A stretch of 32,679 nt of DNA, taken from positions 1-32,679 of the forward strand of contig CAZQXO010000023.1 of assembly GCA_964597445.1 (NCBI GenBank), given 5' to 3'. The notes beneath the pieces are model-generated. The model was not told the origin of the DNA and searched no databases. It saw only the letters and a list, made by a program, of their open reading frames with translations. Shown in pieces: positions 1 to 9,617 of the stretch (its first letter is position 1; each line of letters opens with the position of its first letter). A program made the translations under genes and the position numbers. The stretch is from UBA10649 sp964597445. GTDB taxonomy: Bacteria; Actinomycetota; Actinomycetes; S36-B12.

Positions 1-694
<694 letters not shown>

Positions 695-825
695 AGTGGG
701 ACCTTTCGTCCGGAGGCAGCTCCGCGGCCCAGCACGGGCACGTCGGGTGCGCGGCACGGTTGACCGCGCCCCCATCGTAGATGGCGGTCCCCGGTCGCCT
801 CTCGCGGCAGTGGGAGACTGAGGCC

Positions 826-1617
826 ATGCCCTCCGACGTCCCCGAGGCGGTCCCCGTCCTCAGCGACGGACTCGTGAGCCTGCGACCCCTGACGGAGCAG
901 GACGTCCCGGACATCGCCCTCGCCGCCCGGGATCCCCAGGTGGTTCGCTGGACCGGGATCCCGACGCCCTACTCCCACGCCGATGCCGAGGCGTTCGTGG
1001 CCGCCCATGGGTCCGACGGGGGCGCCGCCCCCGTCTGGGCCATCACCGTGCTGCCCCACCCGCGCTGGAGCGGCACGATCGACCTGCGCCCGGACGGGGA
1101 CCGCGGAGCCGGGGTCGGCTATCTGCTCGCTCCCTGGGCCCGGGGGTCGGGGCATGCCGCCCGCGCCTTGCGGCTTGCCTGTGCATGGGGGTTCTCGGCG
1201 ATGGGCCTCGAGGTGGTCACCTGGCATGCGTACGCGGGCAACGACGCCTCACTCGAGGCTGCTCGACGAGCCGGGTTCCAGGTCCCCGCGCACGTGTTTC
1301 GCGCCTACGGGGTGCAGCGGGGCGAGAGACGGGACTGCTGGGTGGGGACGCTGACCCCGCAGGACCTCGCTGCCGCAGCACGTCACGCCGAGGGGCGCCG
1401 CGAGTACCTCGGACCGGACCTCACCCGTCGGGAGCTCGACGTCCTACGACAGCTGGCCCAGGGGGCCTCCAACCGGAGCATCGCGGTGGAGCTCGGCATC
1501 AGCGAGAACACGGTGAAGAACCACGTACGCAGCATCCTCGAGAAGCTGCAGGTCTCGTCGCGCTCCGAGGCCGTGGTCAGCGCCCTGCGCCTGGGCTTCG
1601 TGTCGCTCACCGCGTGA
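826..1617 (+). CDS. GNAT N-acetyltransferase fused to a C-terminal LuxR-type HTH domain
   Basis: The 263-residue protein has two domains. Residues ~10-160 look like a RimJ/RimL-type GNAT fold: an opening LSDGLVSLRPLTEQDV, an acetyl-CoA loop in LLAPWARGSGHAARAL (R-x-x-G-x-A type), and a following NDASLEAARRAGF helix typical of the family. Residues ~200-260 form a LuxR/FixJ HTH: LTRRELDVLRQLAQGASN, then ELGISENTVKNHV and ILEKLQVSSRSEAV. GNAT enzymes transfer acetyl groups to amines; LuxR domains bind promoter DNA. I infer a one-component regulator or an enzyme tethered to DNA, with substrate and targets unknown. ATG 826 is preferred over an in-frame ATG at 781 because GGGAG lies about 9 nt upstream and the GNAT family start fits. 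It lies on the plus strand between secA and comF, opposite to both flanking minus-strand blocks. Both domain calls are firm; the function of the fusion is not known. Confidence 0.88.
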   Translation: MPSDVPEAVPVLSDGLVSLRPLTEQDVPDIALAARDPQVVRWTGIPTPYSHADAEAFVAAHGSDGGAAPVWAITVLPHPRWSGTIDLRPDGDRGAGVGYLLAPWARGSGHAARALRLACAWGFSAMGLEVVTWHAYAGNDASLEAARRAGFQVPAHVFRAYGVQRGERRDCWVGTLTPQDLAAAARHAEGRREYLGPDLTRRELDVLRQLAQGASNRSIAVELGISENTVKNHVRSILEKLQVSSRSEAVVSALRLGFVSLTA

Positions 1618-1696
1618 CGGTCCACAGGCGCGGTCGACCCTCCCCCGACCCGCGATCCCGGCACTCACGCGACCTCGGGAGCGCGATGGTCGCCGA

Positions 1697-2458
1697 GTGG
1701 AACTCCGTGCGTGGGGTACCGACCTGGCCGACCTCGTCCTGGGTCGGGCCTGCCTGCTGTGCGCGGCTCCCGGGCGCTCCCTGTGCCGCTCCTGCCTGAC
1801 ATCGGTGCGACGCCGTCCGGGTGTCCAGTCGGCATATCTCGGCGAGTTCGATCCCCGTGGTCCGACTGCCCTGCACTTCTCGCTCGCGTACCGCGGCGCC
1901 GGAGCCCGGCTCATCCTCGGCTACAAGGAGCACGGCCTGACCTCGCTGGCGCCTGCCCTCGGTGTCCTCCTGGCCGATGCCGTCATCGCGGCCGTGCGCA
2001 CGCTCGACGCGGCTGAGCCCGGAGTCCTCCTCGTGCCGATCCCGACCGCGCGACGTCCCCGGCGCGGCTTCGATGCCCTCGGCCGCATCGTCGCGAGGAC
2101 CGAAGTGGACCTGGCGCGTCGTGGCATGCCCAGCGTGACCGTGCGCACCCTGCAGCAGACCGGAGCACATCGGCCCCTGAAGTCCCTCGACCGACGGGGC
2201 AGGCGGCTTGCGGTCCGGAACTCGCTTCACGCTCGACCGTCAGCCCTGCGCGGGATGCCCGCCTGGCCCGTCGTGGTCGTCGACGACGTCGTCACGACCG
2301 GAGCAACGGTGGGAGAGGCGATCCGGGTCCTGCGTGCCAGTGGGACGCACGTGGGGGCCGTGGCTGCGGTGGCCCATCAGACCCGGGGGGCTCAGCCCGG
2401 GTACGTGGGAGACGAGCCACGCACGCGCTCGACCCACGTGCCCCCGGCGAACTCGTAG
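1697..2458 (+). CDS. comF: ComF family phosphoribosyltransferase-like protein
   Basis: ComF proteins join an N-terminal zinc finger to a type I phosphoribosyltransferase fold. In naturally competent bacteria ComFC helps process incoming DNA; in actinobacteria the role is unclear. The Cys pattern CLLC...CRSC is at residues 19-33. The PRPP-binding signature VVVVDDVVTTGATV and the upstream VLLVPIPTARRPRRGFD are diagnostic. Length 253 aa is near normal, with a non-conserved tail of about 30 residues. The start is GTG 1697; GGGAG is ~15 nt upstream, rather far, so the start is moderately sure. The gene converges on lpqB and its last 67 bases overlap the 3' end of lpqB on the other strand. In mycobacteria and many relatives comF is co-directional with lpqB and secA, so its orientation here is unusual. 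Confidence 0.9.
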   Translation: MELRAWGTDLADLVLGRACLLCAAPGRSLCRSCLTSVRRRPGVQSAYLGEFDPRGPTALHFSLAYRGAGARLILGYKEHGLTSLAPALGVLLADAVIAAVRTLDAAEPGVLLVPIPTARRPRRGFDALGRIVARTEVDLARRGMPSVTVRTLQQTGAHRPLKSLDRRGRRLAVRNSLHARPSALRGMPAWPVVVVDDVVTTGATVGEAIRVLRASGTHVGAVAAVAHQTRGAQPGYVGDEPRTRSTHVPPANS

Positions 2459-4137
2459 ACGAGCCCATCCGCCGCGCCCACCAGGGTCGGCTGGCCTGGG
2501 GCAGAGCCCACGGAGACGGGTGCCTCGGGTGCGCCGTTGGGTGAGAGCGCCCCACGAGCCAGGTCGATGTCGACCACCTGCAGGCTCCCGGCGCTCTCAC
2601 TGCCGATGACGGAGAGACTGTCGGCCCCCGACCACGCGACATCGACGACGTCGGCCAGTCGCGACTCGACGCGGACGGGCGCCTCCACGGTGATGCCCGA
2701 GGCACTGAGCGTCGATCGGATGACCCGCGCGAGCAGGAGCTCGGTGCGCGGCCCCCGGCGGACCAGCAACGCTGCGCGCGTGCCGTCGCGCGAGGGCACT
2801 GCGGCCAGCAGCCTTGCTCGCGCGGGAAGGCCCTGCACACTGATCCCTCGGGACAGCCCCGCCGCCGTGACGGCGACGAGACCCTCGCCATCATCCACGA
2901 CCCAGACCGAGTCATCCCCGTCGAAGGCCAACGATGTGGCCACTCCGGTGTCGCGCACCCGGATGAGTGTGGCGTCCGCCGCGAGCCGCGCCCGCCACAC
3001 GAAGCCCTCCGTGTCGATGCCCGCGACCGAGGACGAGCTGGCGGCCACCGCGATGTCGACTAGGACGACCTCGCCCAGCCCGGCGGCCCCTGCCACGGGC
3101 TCGACCGACTGCGACCCGATCGCCACGACACCCTCGGGTCGCGTGACGTAGCCGACCGATCCCGGGGGCATCCCGTTGGGATCGACTTCCGGCCACGCGT
3201 CGCGGGGCTGCGGATTGGCGACTCCCGGCACGGTGAACAGCTGTCCCCCGGCGGTGATGTCGACGGCCTGCACGTCCGGCAGCTGGCGCAGGGTCCACAC
3301 CAACTGCTGAGACAGCGCCTCGCGCGTGCGGTCGTCGGCGTCAAGGGCATTGGCCGTGAGATCGACGCGCGCGATGCCGGACTCGACCGTGACCGCCTCG
3401 ATGGCCAGGCCCACTCCCGGGGGAATGCCGGTCCGGACCGCCGGCTGCAGCCACGTCGTCGGGCCGTCGATCAGGCGGCGGACGAGCGTGGTCGCCAGGC
3501 CTGGCCCGATCACGGGGATCATGCGCGGGTCGGGAACGAGCATGGAGAAGTCCGGGTTGAAGAAGAAGAGGTTGAAGCTGCGGAAGGCCCGGTCGACATC
3601 AGCCTGCGACAGCAGGAGGCCCTGCGGCAGTCGGTTGATCCGCCACTCGTCATCGATCATCTGCAGGAAGAAGGTCGTGCGGATCTCCGATCCCGGAGCC
3701 GCCGCCGTGTACCGGCCCGCAGAGGAGATGTCGCCCGCATGGGGCGAGCGGAAGGAGACGGCTGCGCCCAGCGTCGTGAGGGCAGGCAGGCCCTCGTAGA
3801 CCGTCGCTCCCGCGCCAGGGTCCCACGTGCGGCTCGCCTCCGGCGTCAGGTAGGTGCGGGCCACCGCGTGATCGCCCTCGAAAGACGCGGACGCGTCGAG
3901 GAACCCGGAGACCACCTCCGTCGGCGTCATGCCCGGACGGGGCTCGCGCGCGATGACGCGGATGAACTGATCCTCCGGCTCCACTCCGACCAGCTGACCC
4001 TGCTCGATGGGTCCCGACGTGGGCACCTGCGCCGACACGGAGGACGGAAGCGAGGCGCAGCCGGTCACGGCTACGAGGCCGAGGATCGATGCCGCGACCA
4101 GCACGATCGCGCGCCGGCGCTCTCTGCTCAGGATCAT
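2392..4137 (-). CDS. lpqB: Lipoprotein LpqB, partner of the MtrAB two-component system
   Basis: LpqB is an exported lipoprotein that, in mycobacteria, binds the sensor domain of MtrB and modulates MtrA phosphorylation. The N-terminus has a positively charged start (RERRR), a hydrophobic stretch IVLVAASILGLVAV and a lipobox ending TGC, giving lipidation at Cys27. The middle region (~residues 195-310) contains a GerMN-like domain with RLIDGPTTWLQPAVRTGIPP; the C-terminal half is a beta-propeller-like LpqB domain. Length 581 aa matches the family. Its ATG overlaps the mtrB stop in an ATGA quartet (4137-4134), indicating translational coupling. The 3' end overlaps the end of comF antiparallel for 67 bp. 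I am confident of the identity; the interaction with MtrB is known from other species. Confidence 0.96.
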   Translation of the reverse strand: MILSRERRRAIVLVAASILGLVAVTGCASLPSSVSAQVPTSGPIEQGQLVGVEPEDQFIRVIAREPRPGMTPTEVVSGFLDASASFEGDHAVARTYLTPEASRTWDPGAGATVYEGLPALTTLGAAVSFRSPHAGDISSAGRYTAAAPGSEIRTTFFLQMIDDEWRINRLPQGLLLSQADVDRAFRSFNLFFFNPDFSMLVPDPRMIPVIGPGLATTLVRRLIDGPTTWLQPAVRTGIPPGVGLAIEAVTVESGIARVDLTANALDADDRTREALSQQLVWTLRQLPDVQAVDITAGGQLFTVPGVANPQPRDAWPEVDPNGMPPGSVGYVTRPEGVVAIGSQSVEPVAGAAGLGEVVLVDIAVAASSSSVAGIDTEGFVWRARLAADATLIRVRDTGVATSLAFDGDDSVWVVDDGEGLVAVTAAGLSRGISVQGLPARARLLAAVPSRDGTRAALLVRRGPRTELLLARVIRSTLSASGITVEAPVRVESRLADVVDVAWSGADSLSVIGSESAGSLQVVDIDLARGALSPNGAPEAPVSVGSAPGQPTLVGAADGLVYEFAGGTWVERVRGSSPTYPG

Positions 4138-5843
4138 GAGGGCGAGTCCACTCCCGTGATCACGAAACTCGCCGCCGAGTTCGTCGTCGTCCGCTCCCCC
4201 GAGACGGCCCTCGGGGTCGCCGCGTCGTCATCGGACTCGCGCTCACCAGGGCTGTACTCGGTCGGATCCGGCTCGAGCGGGAGCGGGGACTCGGAGAAGG
4301 GCGCCCGCCGCTGAAGCGGCAGGGTCAGCCGGAAGCAGGCCCCCTTGCCGGGCTCGCCCCAGGCCTCGAGCCACCCACCGTGCAGTCGAGCGTCCTCCAG
4401 GGAGATGGCCAGGCCGAGTCCGGTGCCTCCCGTCGTGCGCGCTCGGGCTGGATCAGCACGCCAGAAGCGGTTGAACACCAGGCTGGACTCACCGGGTCGA
4501 AGGCCGAGTCCGAAGTCACGCACGGTCACCGCAGCGGCCTCCGCATTGTGGGCCACCCGCACGTCCACGCCATGGAGGTCACCGTGTTCGATGGCGTTCT
4601 CCAACAGGTTGCGCACGATGCGGTCCACGCGTCGCTGGTCGCACACGACCACGCACTCCCGATCGGCGGTGATGAGGCGGACGTCGAGTCCGGCGTGGTC
4701 GGCGAGCGGTGTGGCCGCGCTGATGGCGCGTTCGACCAGCCCGACGAGGTCCACGCGCTCGTCATCCAGCACGGCAGCGCCCGCGTCGAATCGCGAGATC
4801 TCCAGCAGGTCCGCCAGCAGCGCCTCGAATCGATCGAGCTGGGTCTGCAGCAGCTCGACTGCGCGCTCGGTCGGGGCATCAAGCATGTCCCGGTCGTCGT
4901 ACACGACGTCAGCGGCCATGCGGATGGTCGTCAGCGGTGTGCGCAGCTCGTGCGAGACGTCCGACACGAACCGCTGCTGGACTCGAGAGAGGTCCTCGAG
5001 CTGACGAATCTGGCTCGCGAGACTCTCGGCCATCGCATTGAAGGACATCGCCAGCCGTGCGAGATCGTCGGTTCCCTTGACCGGCATGCGTTCGGACAGG
5101 TTGCCATCCGCCAGGCGCACGGCCGTGCGCGATGCCGCGCGCACCGGCACCACGACCTGCCTGGTGACCAGGAGCGCGATCCCCGCCAGAAGCAGGACGA
5201 GAAGCAGGCCCGTCACGATGACTGCCGACCTCACGAGGTCGAGGGTGTCCTGCTCCTGCGTGAGCGGGAAGAGGTAGTAGAGCTCATACGGGCCGACGGA
5301 CGGCACCGTGAGCGGCGCGCCGACCACGAGGCCGGGTGCGCTGCGTCCGTCCAGGAACCGGATGTCCGTGAACGTCCACGACTGCCGCCCTGAACCCGCA
5401 ACCGCCGACCGGAGCGCAGGCGGGACGGAGGACTCCGCCACGAGGTTCGTGCCGCGTTCGGGTGCATCGGCGATGGCCTGGGAGGACAGGAGCAGCACGT
5501 CGAAGGTCGCCGGTGATCCGGCCCGCGCCGCGAGTGCGCTGACCACGCTGTCGACGATGCGCTCGGGGGCTGGGGCCGACGGACCCGTGCCCGAGGCATC
5601 GAGGATGCGCTGGGCCTCACCCAGACCCGCGGATGCCTCGCCCACGGAGATGCGCTCCTTGGCGTCCAGCAGGCCGGTGGTCACCCGGGAGAGCAGGGAC
5701 AGGCCCAGCACTCCGACGACGATGATCGAGAGCACGAGCGTCGTCAGGGTGACGCGCACCCAGAGCGAGCGTCCCCACACCCGGCCGATCCACCGCGGCA
5801 CCGCGAGGAGGGCGTCTCCTGCGGACTGGATCAGCGCAGACAT
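4134..5843 (-). CDS. mtrB: Sensor histidine kinase MtrB
   Basis: This membrane histidine kinase phosphorylates MtrA and controls cell division and wall metabolism in actinobacteria. From ATG 5843 (569 aa; M. tuberculosis MtrB is of similar length) the order is: TM1 ~31-52, an extracytoplasmic sensor region ~53-204, TM2 ~205-227, a HAMP domain ~228-280, and a HisKA domain with the phospho-acceptor at His298 in VSDVSHELRTPLTTIRM. Next comes the ATPase domain with the N box NLLENAIEHG, then FGLGLRPG and GTGLGLAI, and a poorly ordered, acidic C-tail. An in-frame GTG at 5897 would overlap mtrA by 32 bp and add a non-conserved leader, so I reject it; ATG 5843 leaves a 22-nt gap after mtrA. It is translationally coupled to lpqB by an ATGA overlap. 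Confidence 0.96.
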   Translation of the reverse strand: MSALIQSAGDALLAVPRWIGRVWGRSLWVRVTLTTLVLSIIVVGVLGLSLLSRVTTGLLDAKERISVGEASAGLGEAQRILDASGTGPSAPAPERIVDSVVSALAARAGSPATFDVLLLSSQAIADAPERGTNLVAESSVPPALRSAVAGSGRQSWTFTDIRFLDGRSAPGLVVGAPLTVPSVGPYELYYLFPLTQEQDTLDLVRSAVIVTGLLLVLLLAGIALLVTRQVVVPVRAASRTAVRLADGNLSERMPVKGTDDLARLAMSFNAMAESLASQIRQLEDLSRVQQRFVSDVSHELRTPLTTIRMAADVVYDDRDMLDAPTERAVELLQTQLDRFEALLADLLEISRFDAGAAVLDDERVDLVGLVERAISAATPLADHAGLDVRLITADRECVVVCDQRRVDRIVRNLLENAIEHGDLHGVDVRVAHNAEAAAVTVRDFGLGLRPGESSLVFNRFWRADPARARTTGGTGLGLAISLEDARLHGGWLEAWGEPGKGACFRLTLPLQRRAPFSESPLPLEPDPTEYSPGERESDDDAATPRAVSGERTTTNSAASFVITGVDSPS

Positions 5844-5865
5844 GCGAACCGAATCACCAGCGTCG

Positions 5866-6561
5866 CTAGGCCGGGCCGGCCTTGTAGCCCACGCCACGCA
5901 CGGTGAGCACGATCTCCGGGCGCTCAGGGTCGCGCTCCACCTTGGCGCGCAGCCTCTGCACGTGCACGTTGACGAGTCTGGTGTCGGCGGAGTGGCGGTA
6001 GCCCCACACCTCCTGCAGCAGGACCTCCCGCGTGAAGACCTGCCCGGGCTTGCGCGCCAGGCAGACGAGCAGGTCGAACTCGAGAGGCGTCAGCGAGAGG
6101 ACCTCCTCGCCCCGACGCACGACGTGACCGACGATGTCGATGTGGAGGTCGCCGATCACCAGTGCCTGCGTGGCGGGCTCATCCTGCCGGCGGATCCGCG
6201 CGCGGATCCTGGCGATGAGCTCCTTGGGCTTGAAGGGCTTGATGACGTAGTCGTCGGCACCCGACTCCAACCCCACGACGACGTCGACCGTGTCGCTCTT
6301 GGCCGTGAGCATCACGATCGGCGTCCCGGACTCGGCTCGGATCGCGCGGCACACGTCGACGCCGTCACGACCCGGCAGCATGAGGTCGAGCAGGACGAGG
6401 TCGGGCTGCGCATCACGGAAGGCTCCCAGCGCCGCTTCTCCGTCCGCGCAGAACACCGGCTCGAATCCCTCGCCTCTCAGGACGATGCCGAGCATCTCCG
6501 ACAGGGCCGCGTCATCGTCGACGACGAGCACGCGGCCACGGGAGCCATGGGGCACGGTCAT
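5866..6561 (-). CDS. mtrA: Response regulator MtrA (OmpR/PhoB family)
   Basis: MtrA is the DNA-binding response regulator of the MtrAB system; in other actinobacteria it controls cell-wall hydrolases, division genes and oriC activity. The receiver domain (~1-125) has the acidic triad VVDDD, the phospho-acceptor Asp59 in LVLLDLMLPG, the switch Thr in IVMLTAKSDTVDVV and the conserved Lys in YVIKPFKPKEL. The winged-helix effector domain (~135-231) has SLTPLEFDLLVCLARKPGQVF and WGYRHSADTRLVNVHVQRLR. Length 231 aa is standard. Only 4 nt separate its ATG from the stop of the upstream CPBP protease gene, and the Shine-Dalgarno is weak, so its translation may depend on the upstream gene. See the 24795-24836 array for a possible MtrA target within this window. 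Confidence 0.98.
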   Translation of the reverse strand: MTVPHGSRGRVLVVDDDAALSEMLGIVLRGEGFEPVFCADGEAALGAFRDAQPDLVLLDLMLPGRDGVDVCRAIRAESGTPIVMLTAKSDTVDVVVGLESGADDYVIKPFKPKELIARIRARIRRQDEPATQALVIGDLHIDIVGHVVRRGEEVLSLTPLEFDLLVCLARKPGQVFTREVLLQEVWGYRHSADTRLVNVHVQRLRAKVERDPERPEIVLTVRGVGYKAGPA

Positions 6562-6565
6562 GCGC

Positions 6566-7333
6566 CTATGGTGACACGTCTGGCATGCCCACGAGGAGCG
6601 CGATCGCTCCCGGGGCGTTGATGACCCCGTGCGTGACCATCGCCGCCCCCGTGGATCCCGTCTTCCACCGCACCCAGCCCAGAACGAGACCGGAGGGCAG
6701 CAGGATCAGGAATCTCATGGGTTCGAGGTGGAAGCCGGCGAACGCGACAGACGTGATGACGATCGTCAGGACCGGGCCCACTCCCCTCTTGCGCAGCGCT
6801 GAGAAGAACAGGCCACGGAAGAACAGCTCCTCCACGATGGGGGCACCGATCAGGACGAGCAGTGCGAACGCGACGATGGCCGCCCGGCCCGACTGCTCCT
6901 CGAGCATCGTCGCAGCCTCCCCCGCCGCCGACGTGAGGTCCGGATCCAGCTGCTGCATGCCGAGAGCCGTGAAGCCGGCGAGGATGAGGGCGACGACTCC
7001 CGCGAGGAGCGCCCACCCCGTGTCGGACCATGTCAGTCGGAGTCCCAGATCGATGCGCGCTCCGTTGCCTCTCAGTCGCGTCACGAGGAGCGGCCATCCC
7101 GCGAGGAAGAGCCACGGCGCCGTGGTTCCCACGAGGATCTCGGTGGCCAGCGGGGCGTCGGCGATGAGGAGGATGCCGATCGTGACGGCCGCGATCAGGA
7201 CCGTCCCGGCCAGCCCGATCAGGACGTCCCAGAGTCCCCACCGAGGTGGTCTCAGCACGACCCCATCAGCGATGGCCTGCGTCACGGTCGCCGGACAGCC
7301 GGCGTAGTCGGCTGGCGCAGCATCTCGGGGCAC
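6566..7333 (-). CDS. CPBP (CAAX-type) intramembrane glutamic protease
   Basis: This is a 255-residue polytopic membrane protein of the CPBP/Abi family. In other bacteria members act as intramembrane proteases or bacteriocin-immunity factors; the substrate here is unknown. The three family motifs are present: EELFFRGLFFSAL (EExxxR motif), FAGFHLEP (FxxxH) and THGVINAPGA (third motif with His and Asn). About seven hydrophobic segments can be seen, starting at VLIGLAGTVLIAAVTIGILL. The start is GTG 7333, preceded by AAGGTGAGG, a strong Shine-Dalgarno that lies inside a small hairpin (7337-7351). The gene ends 4 nt before mtrA, so it appears to lead the mtrA-mtrB-lpqB operon. In M. tuberculosis a CPBP gene is not part of this operon as I recall it, making a functional link to envelope sensing an open inference. 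Confidence 0.9.
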   Translation of the reverse strand: MPRDAAPADYAGCPATVTQAIADGVVLRPPRWGLWDVLIGLAGTVLIAAVTIGILLIADAPLATEILVGTTAPWLFLAGWPLLVTRLRGNGARIDLGLRLTWSDTGWALLAGVVALILAGFTALGMQQLDPDLTSAAGEAATMLEEQSGRAAIVAFALLVLIGAPIVEELFFRGLFFSALRKRGVGPVLTIVITSVAFAGFHLEPMRFLILLPSGLVLGWVRWKTGSTGAAMVTHGVINAPGAIALLVGMPDVSP

Positions 7334-7336
7334 GTC

Positions 7337-7351
7337 CTCACCTTAGGTGAG
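7337..7351 (-). promoter_or_regulatory. Small hairpin covering the Shine-Dalgarno of the CPBP protease gene
   Basis: On the minus strand the leader reads CTCACC-TAA-GGTGAG, a perfect 6-bp stem with a 3-nt loop. The right arm is the core of the ribosome-binding site (AAGGTGAGG), 4-5 nt before the GTG start at 7333. When folded it would hide the Shine-Dalgarno, so it may lower or tune translation of the protease and, through coupling, of mtrA. The structure is seen; the effect is inferred. The stem is short and could be chance. Confidence 0.4.
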
Positions 7352-7391
7352 CCGGGGAGCACGGCACGGCCACGAGCGATAGCGTCAGGGC

Positions 7392-7745
7392 ATGACGTCG
7401 ACTTCTCCTGCCGGCTCGAAGAACCCCTGGTTCCGCATGAACGCCCTGCACCGGGCCATCGGCCTGGTGCTCAACCTTGTCGGAGCTGTGTGGTTCCTCC
7501 AGGGCATCGGTGTCGCGCAGGGCAGCAGCATGAGCAACAACCTCTGGTGGGCGGCCCTCGGCGCCGTCTTCTTCGTCGCTGGATTCATCGTCCTGTACCG
7601 GGCGAACACGGCGGCGAAGAAGGCCATCGCCGAGGAGGAGGAGGCGGCAGCAGCGGCCTCAGACGAGGGAGCGGCGAGCGCGCCTGATGCGCAGAAGGGC
7701 GACCAGGGCGATGATCGCCCACACGCCGTTCAGGAAGACAAGTGA
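7392..7745 (+). CDS. Small two-TM membrane protein with acidic cytoplasmic tail, unknown function
   Basis: I do not recognise a named family with certainty. The 117-residue product has two hydrophobic segments, about residues 20-42 (AIGLVLNLVGAVWFLQGIGV) and 52-70 (LWWAALGAVFFVAGFIVLY). They are separated by a short loop with GSSMSN, a pattern seen in short actinobacterial membrane proteins. Residues 71-117 form a charged, Ala/Glu/Asp-rich, probably disordered tail. The start is ATG 7392 with AGGG about 4 nt upstream. It is divergent from the CPBP protease gene (58 bp). Its last 87 bases overlap the 3' end of the minus-strand gene at 7659-7919, and the low-complexity tail is exactly the overlapped part, so that part may be under little selection. 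Confidence 0.65.
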   Translation: MTSTSPAGSKNPWFRMNALHRAIGLVLNLVGAVWFLQGIGVAQGSSMSNNLWWAALGAVFFVAGFIVLYRANTAAKKAIAEEEEAAAAASDEGAASAPDAQKGDQGDDRPHAVQEDK

Positions 7746-7919
7746 CCAACCCTGAAGCAGGAGGGCATAGGTCGTCAGCAGGCCGGCGCCCACGAGGTTG
7801 ATCACCTGGAACGGCACGGAGGCGGAGCCCACCTTCCCGCTCGACACGAGGAAGTAGGCCAGCAGCACGCAGATCGCGCCGCCGGTGCCGATCACGTGCA
7901 TCATCCAGTCAGGGATCAT
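7659..7919 (-). CDS. CBU_0592-like small membrane protein
   Basis: The 86-residue product has three hydrophobic segments, roughly residues 8-26, 34-55 and 58-76, and a basic C-terminus RIRRARRSLV. The pattern GTGGAICVLLAYFLVSSG, then FQVINLVGAGLLTTYALL, and VFLNGVWAIIALVALLRI resembles the CBU_0592-type membrane domain family, whose function is unknown. The start is ATG 7919; no strong Shine-Dalgarno is seen. It lies downstream of ahcY on the same strand, but an intrinsic terminator (7947-8015) stands between them, so it probably has its own promoter or depends on read-through. It overlaps the plus-strand gene 7392-7745 tail to tail by 87 bp. Confidence 0.75.
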   Translation of the reverse strand: MIPDWMMHVIGTGGAICVLLAYFLVSSGKVGSASVPFQVINLVGAGLLTTYALLLQGWSLVFLNGVWAIIALVALLRIRRARRSLV

Positions 7920-7946
7920 GCCCCGATGCTAGGTCCACGGGCCGCG

Positions 7947-8015
7947 AAAAAGCCGAGACCTGCCGGCTCCGGGACCACCCCTGACGAGGTGACCCCGAGA
8001 CCAGCAGGCCTCGGC
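7947..8015 (-). terminator. Intrinsic terminator downstream of ahcY
   Basis: On the minus strand, arm 8015-8001 (GCCGAGGCCTGCTGG) pairs with arm 7966-7952 (CCGGCAGGTCTCGGC) over 15 bp with two G-U wobbles, followed directly by TTTTT (7951-7947). The 34-nt loop is GC-rich and may fold further. It starts about 8 bases after the ahcY stop codon. A U-tract terminator of this quality is uncommon in high-GC actinobacteria, so the call is good. Confidence 0.85.
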
Positions 8016-8022
8016 GGGTGAC

Positions 8023-9480
<1,458 letters not shown>

Positions 9481-9617
9481 GCAGGACTCCTCGTGAGAGC
9501 GGACAGGTCGGTGCGAACGGCACGAGGCTTCGATGGTTCGCCCAAGGGAAGGCCACCGCGGGAACCAGGGCTCCGGACCGCTGGGGCTCCCCCAAGTCTG
9601 CCAGAGGATCGGCGATT

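Noticed and set aside
755..790. Promoter TTGACC ... TAGAT for the GNAT-LuxR gene
   Set aside because: The spacing between the two boxes is about 12 nt, too short for a usual sigma-70 promoter.
781..825. Upstream in-frame ATG for the GNAT-LuxR gene
   Set aside because: The added residues are not family-like, and the GGGAG ribosome-binding site fits ATG 826.
4380..5393. 337-codon open frame antisense to mtrB
   Set aside because: It mirrors the MtrB kinase frame; mtrB has clear motifs throughout, so this is a shadow frame.
5844..5897. Longer mtrB start at GTG 5897
   Set aside because: It would overlap mtrA by 32 bp and add a non-conserved leader; ATG 5843 gives the family length.
7337..7351. 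IdeR/DtxR iron box at TTAGGTGAGCC
   Set aside because: Only the left half resembles the 19-bp consensus; the right half is missing, and the symmetry is better explained by a hairpin over the ribosome-binding site.
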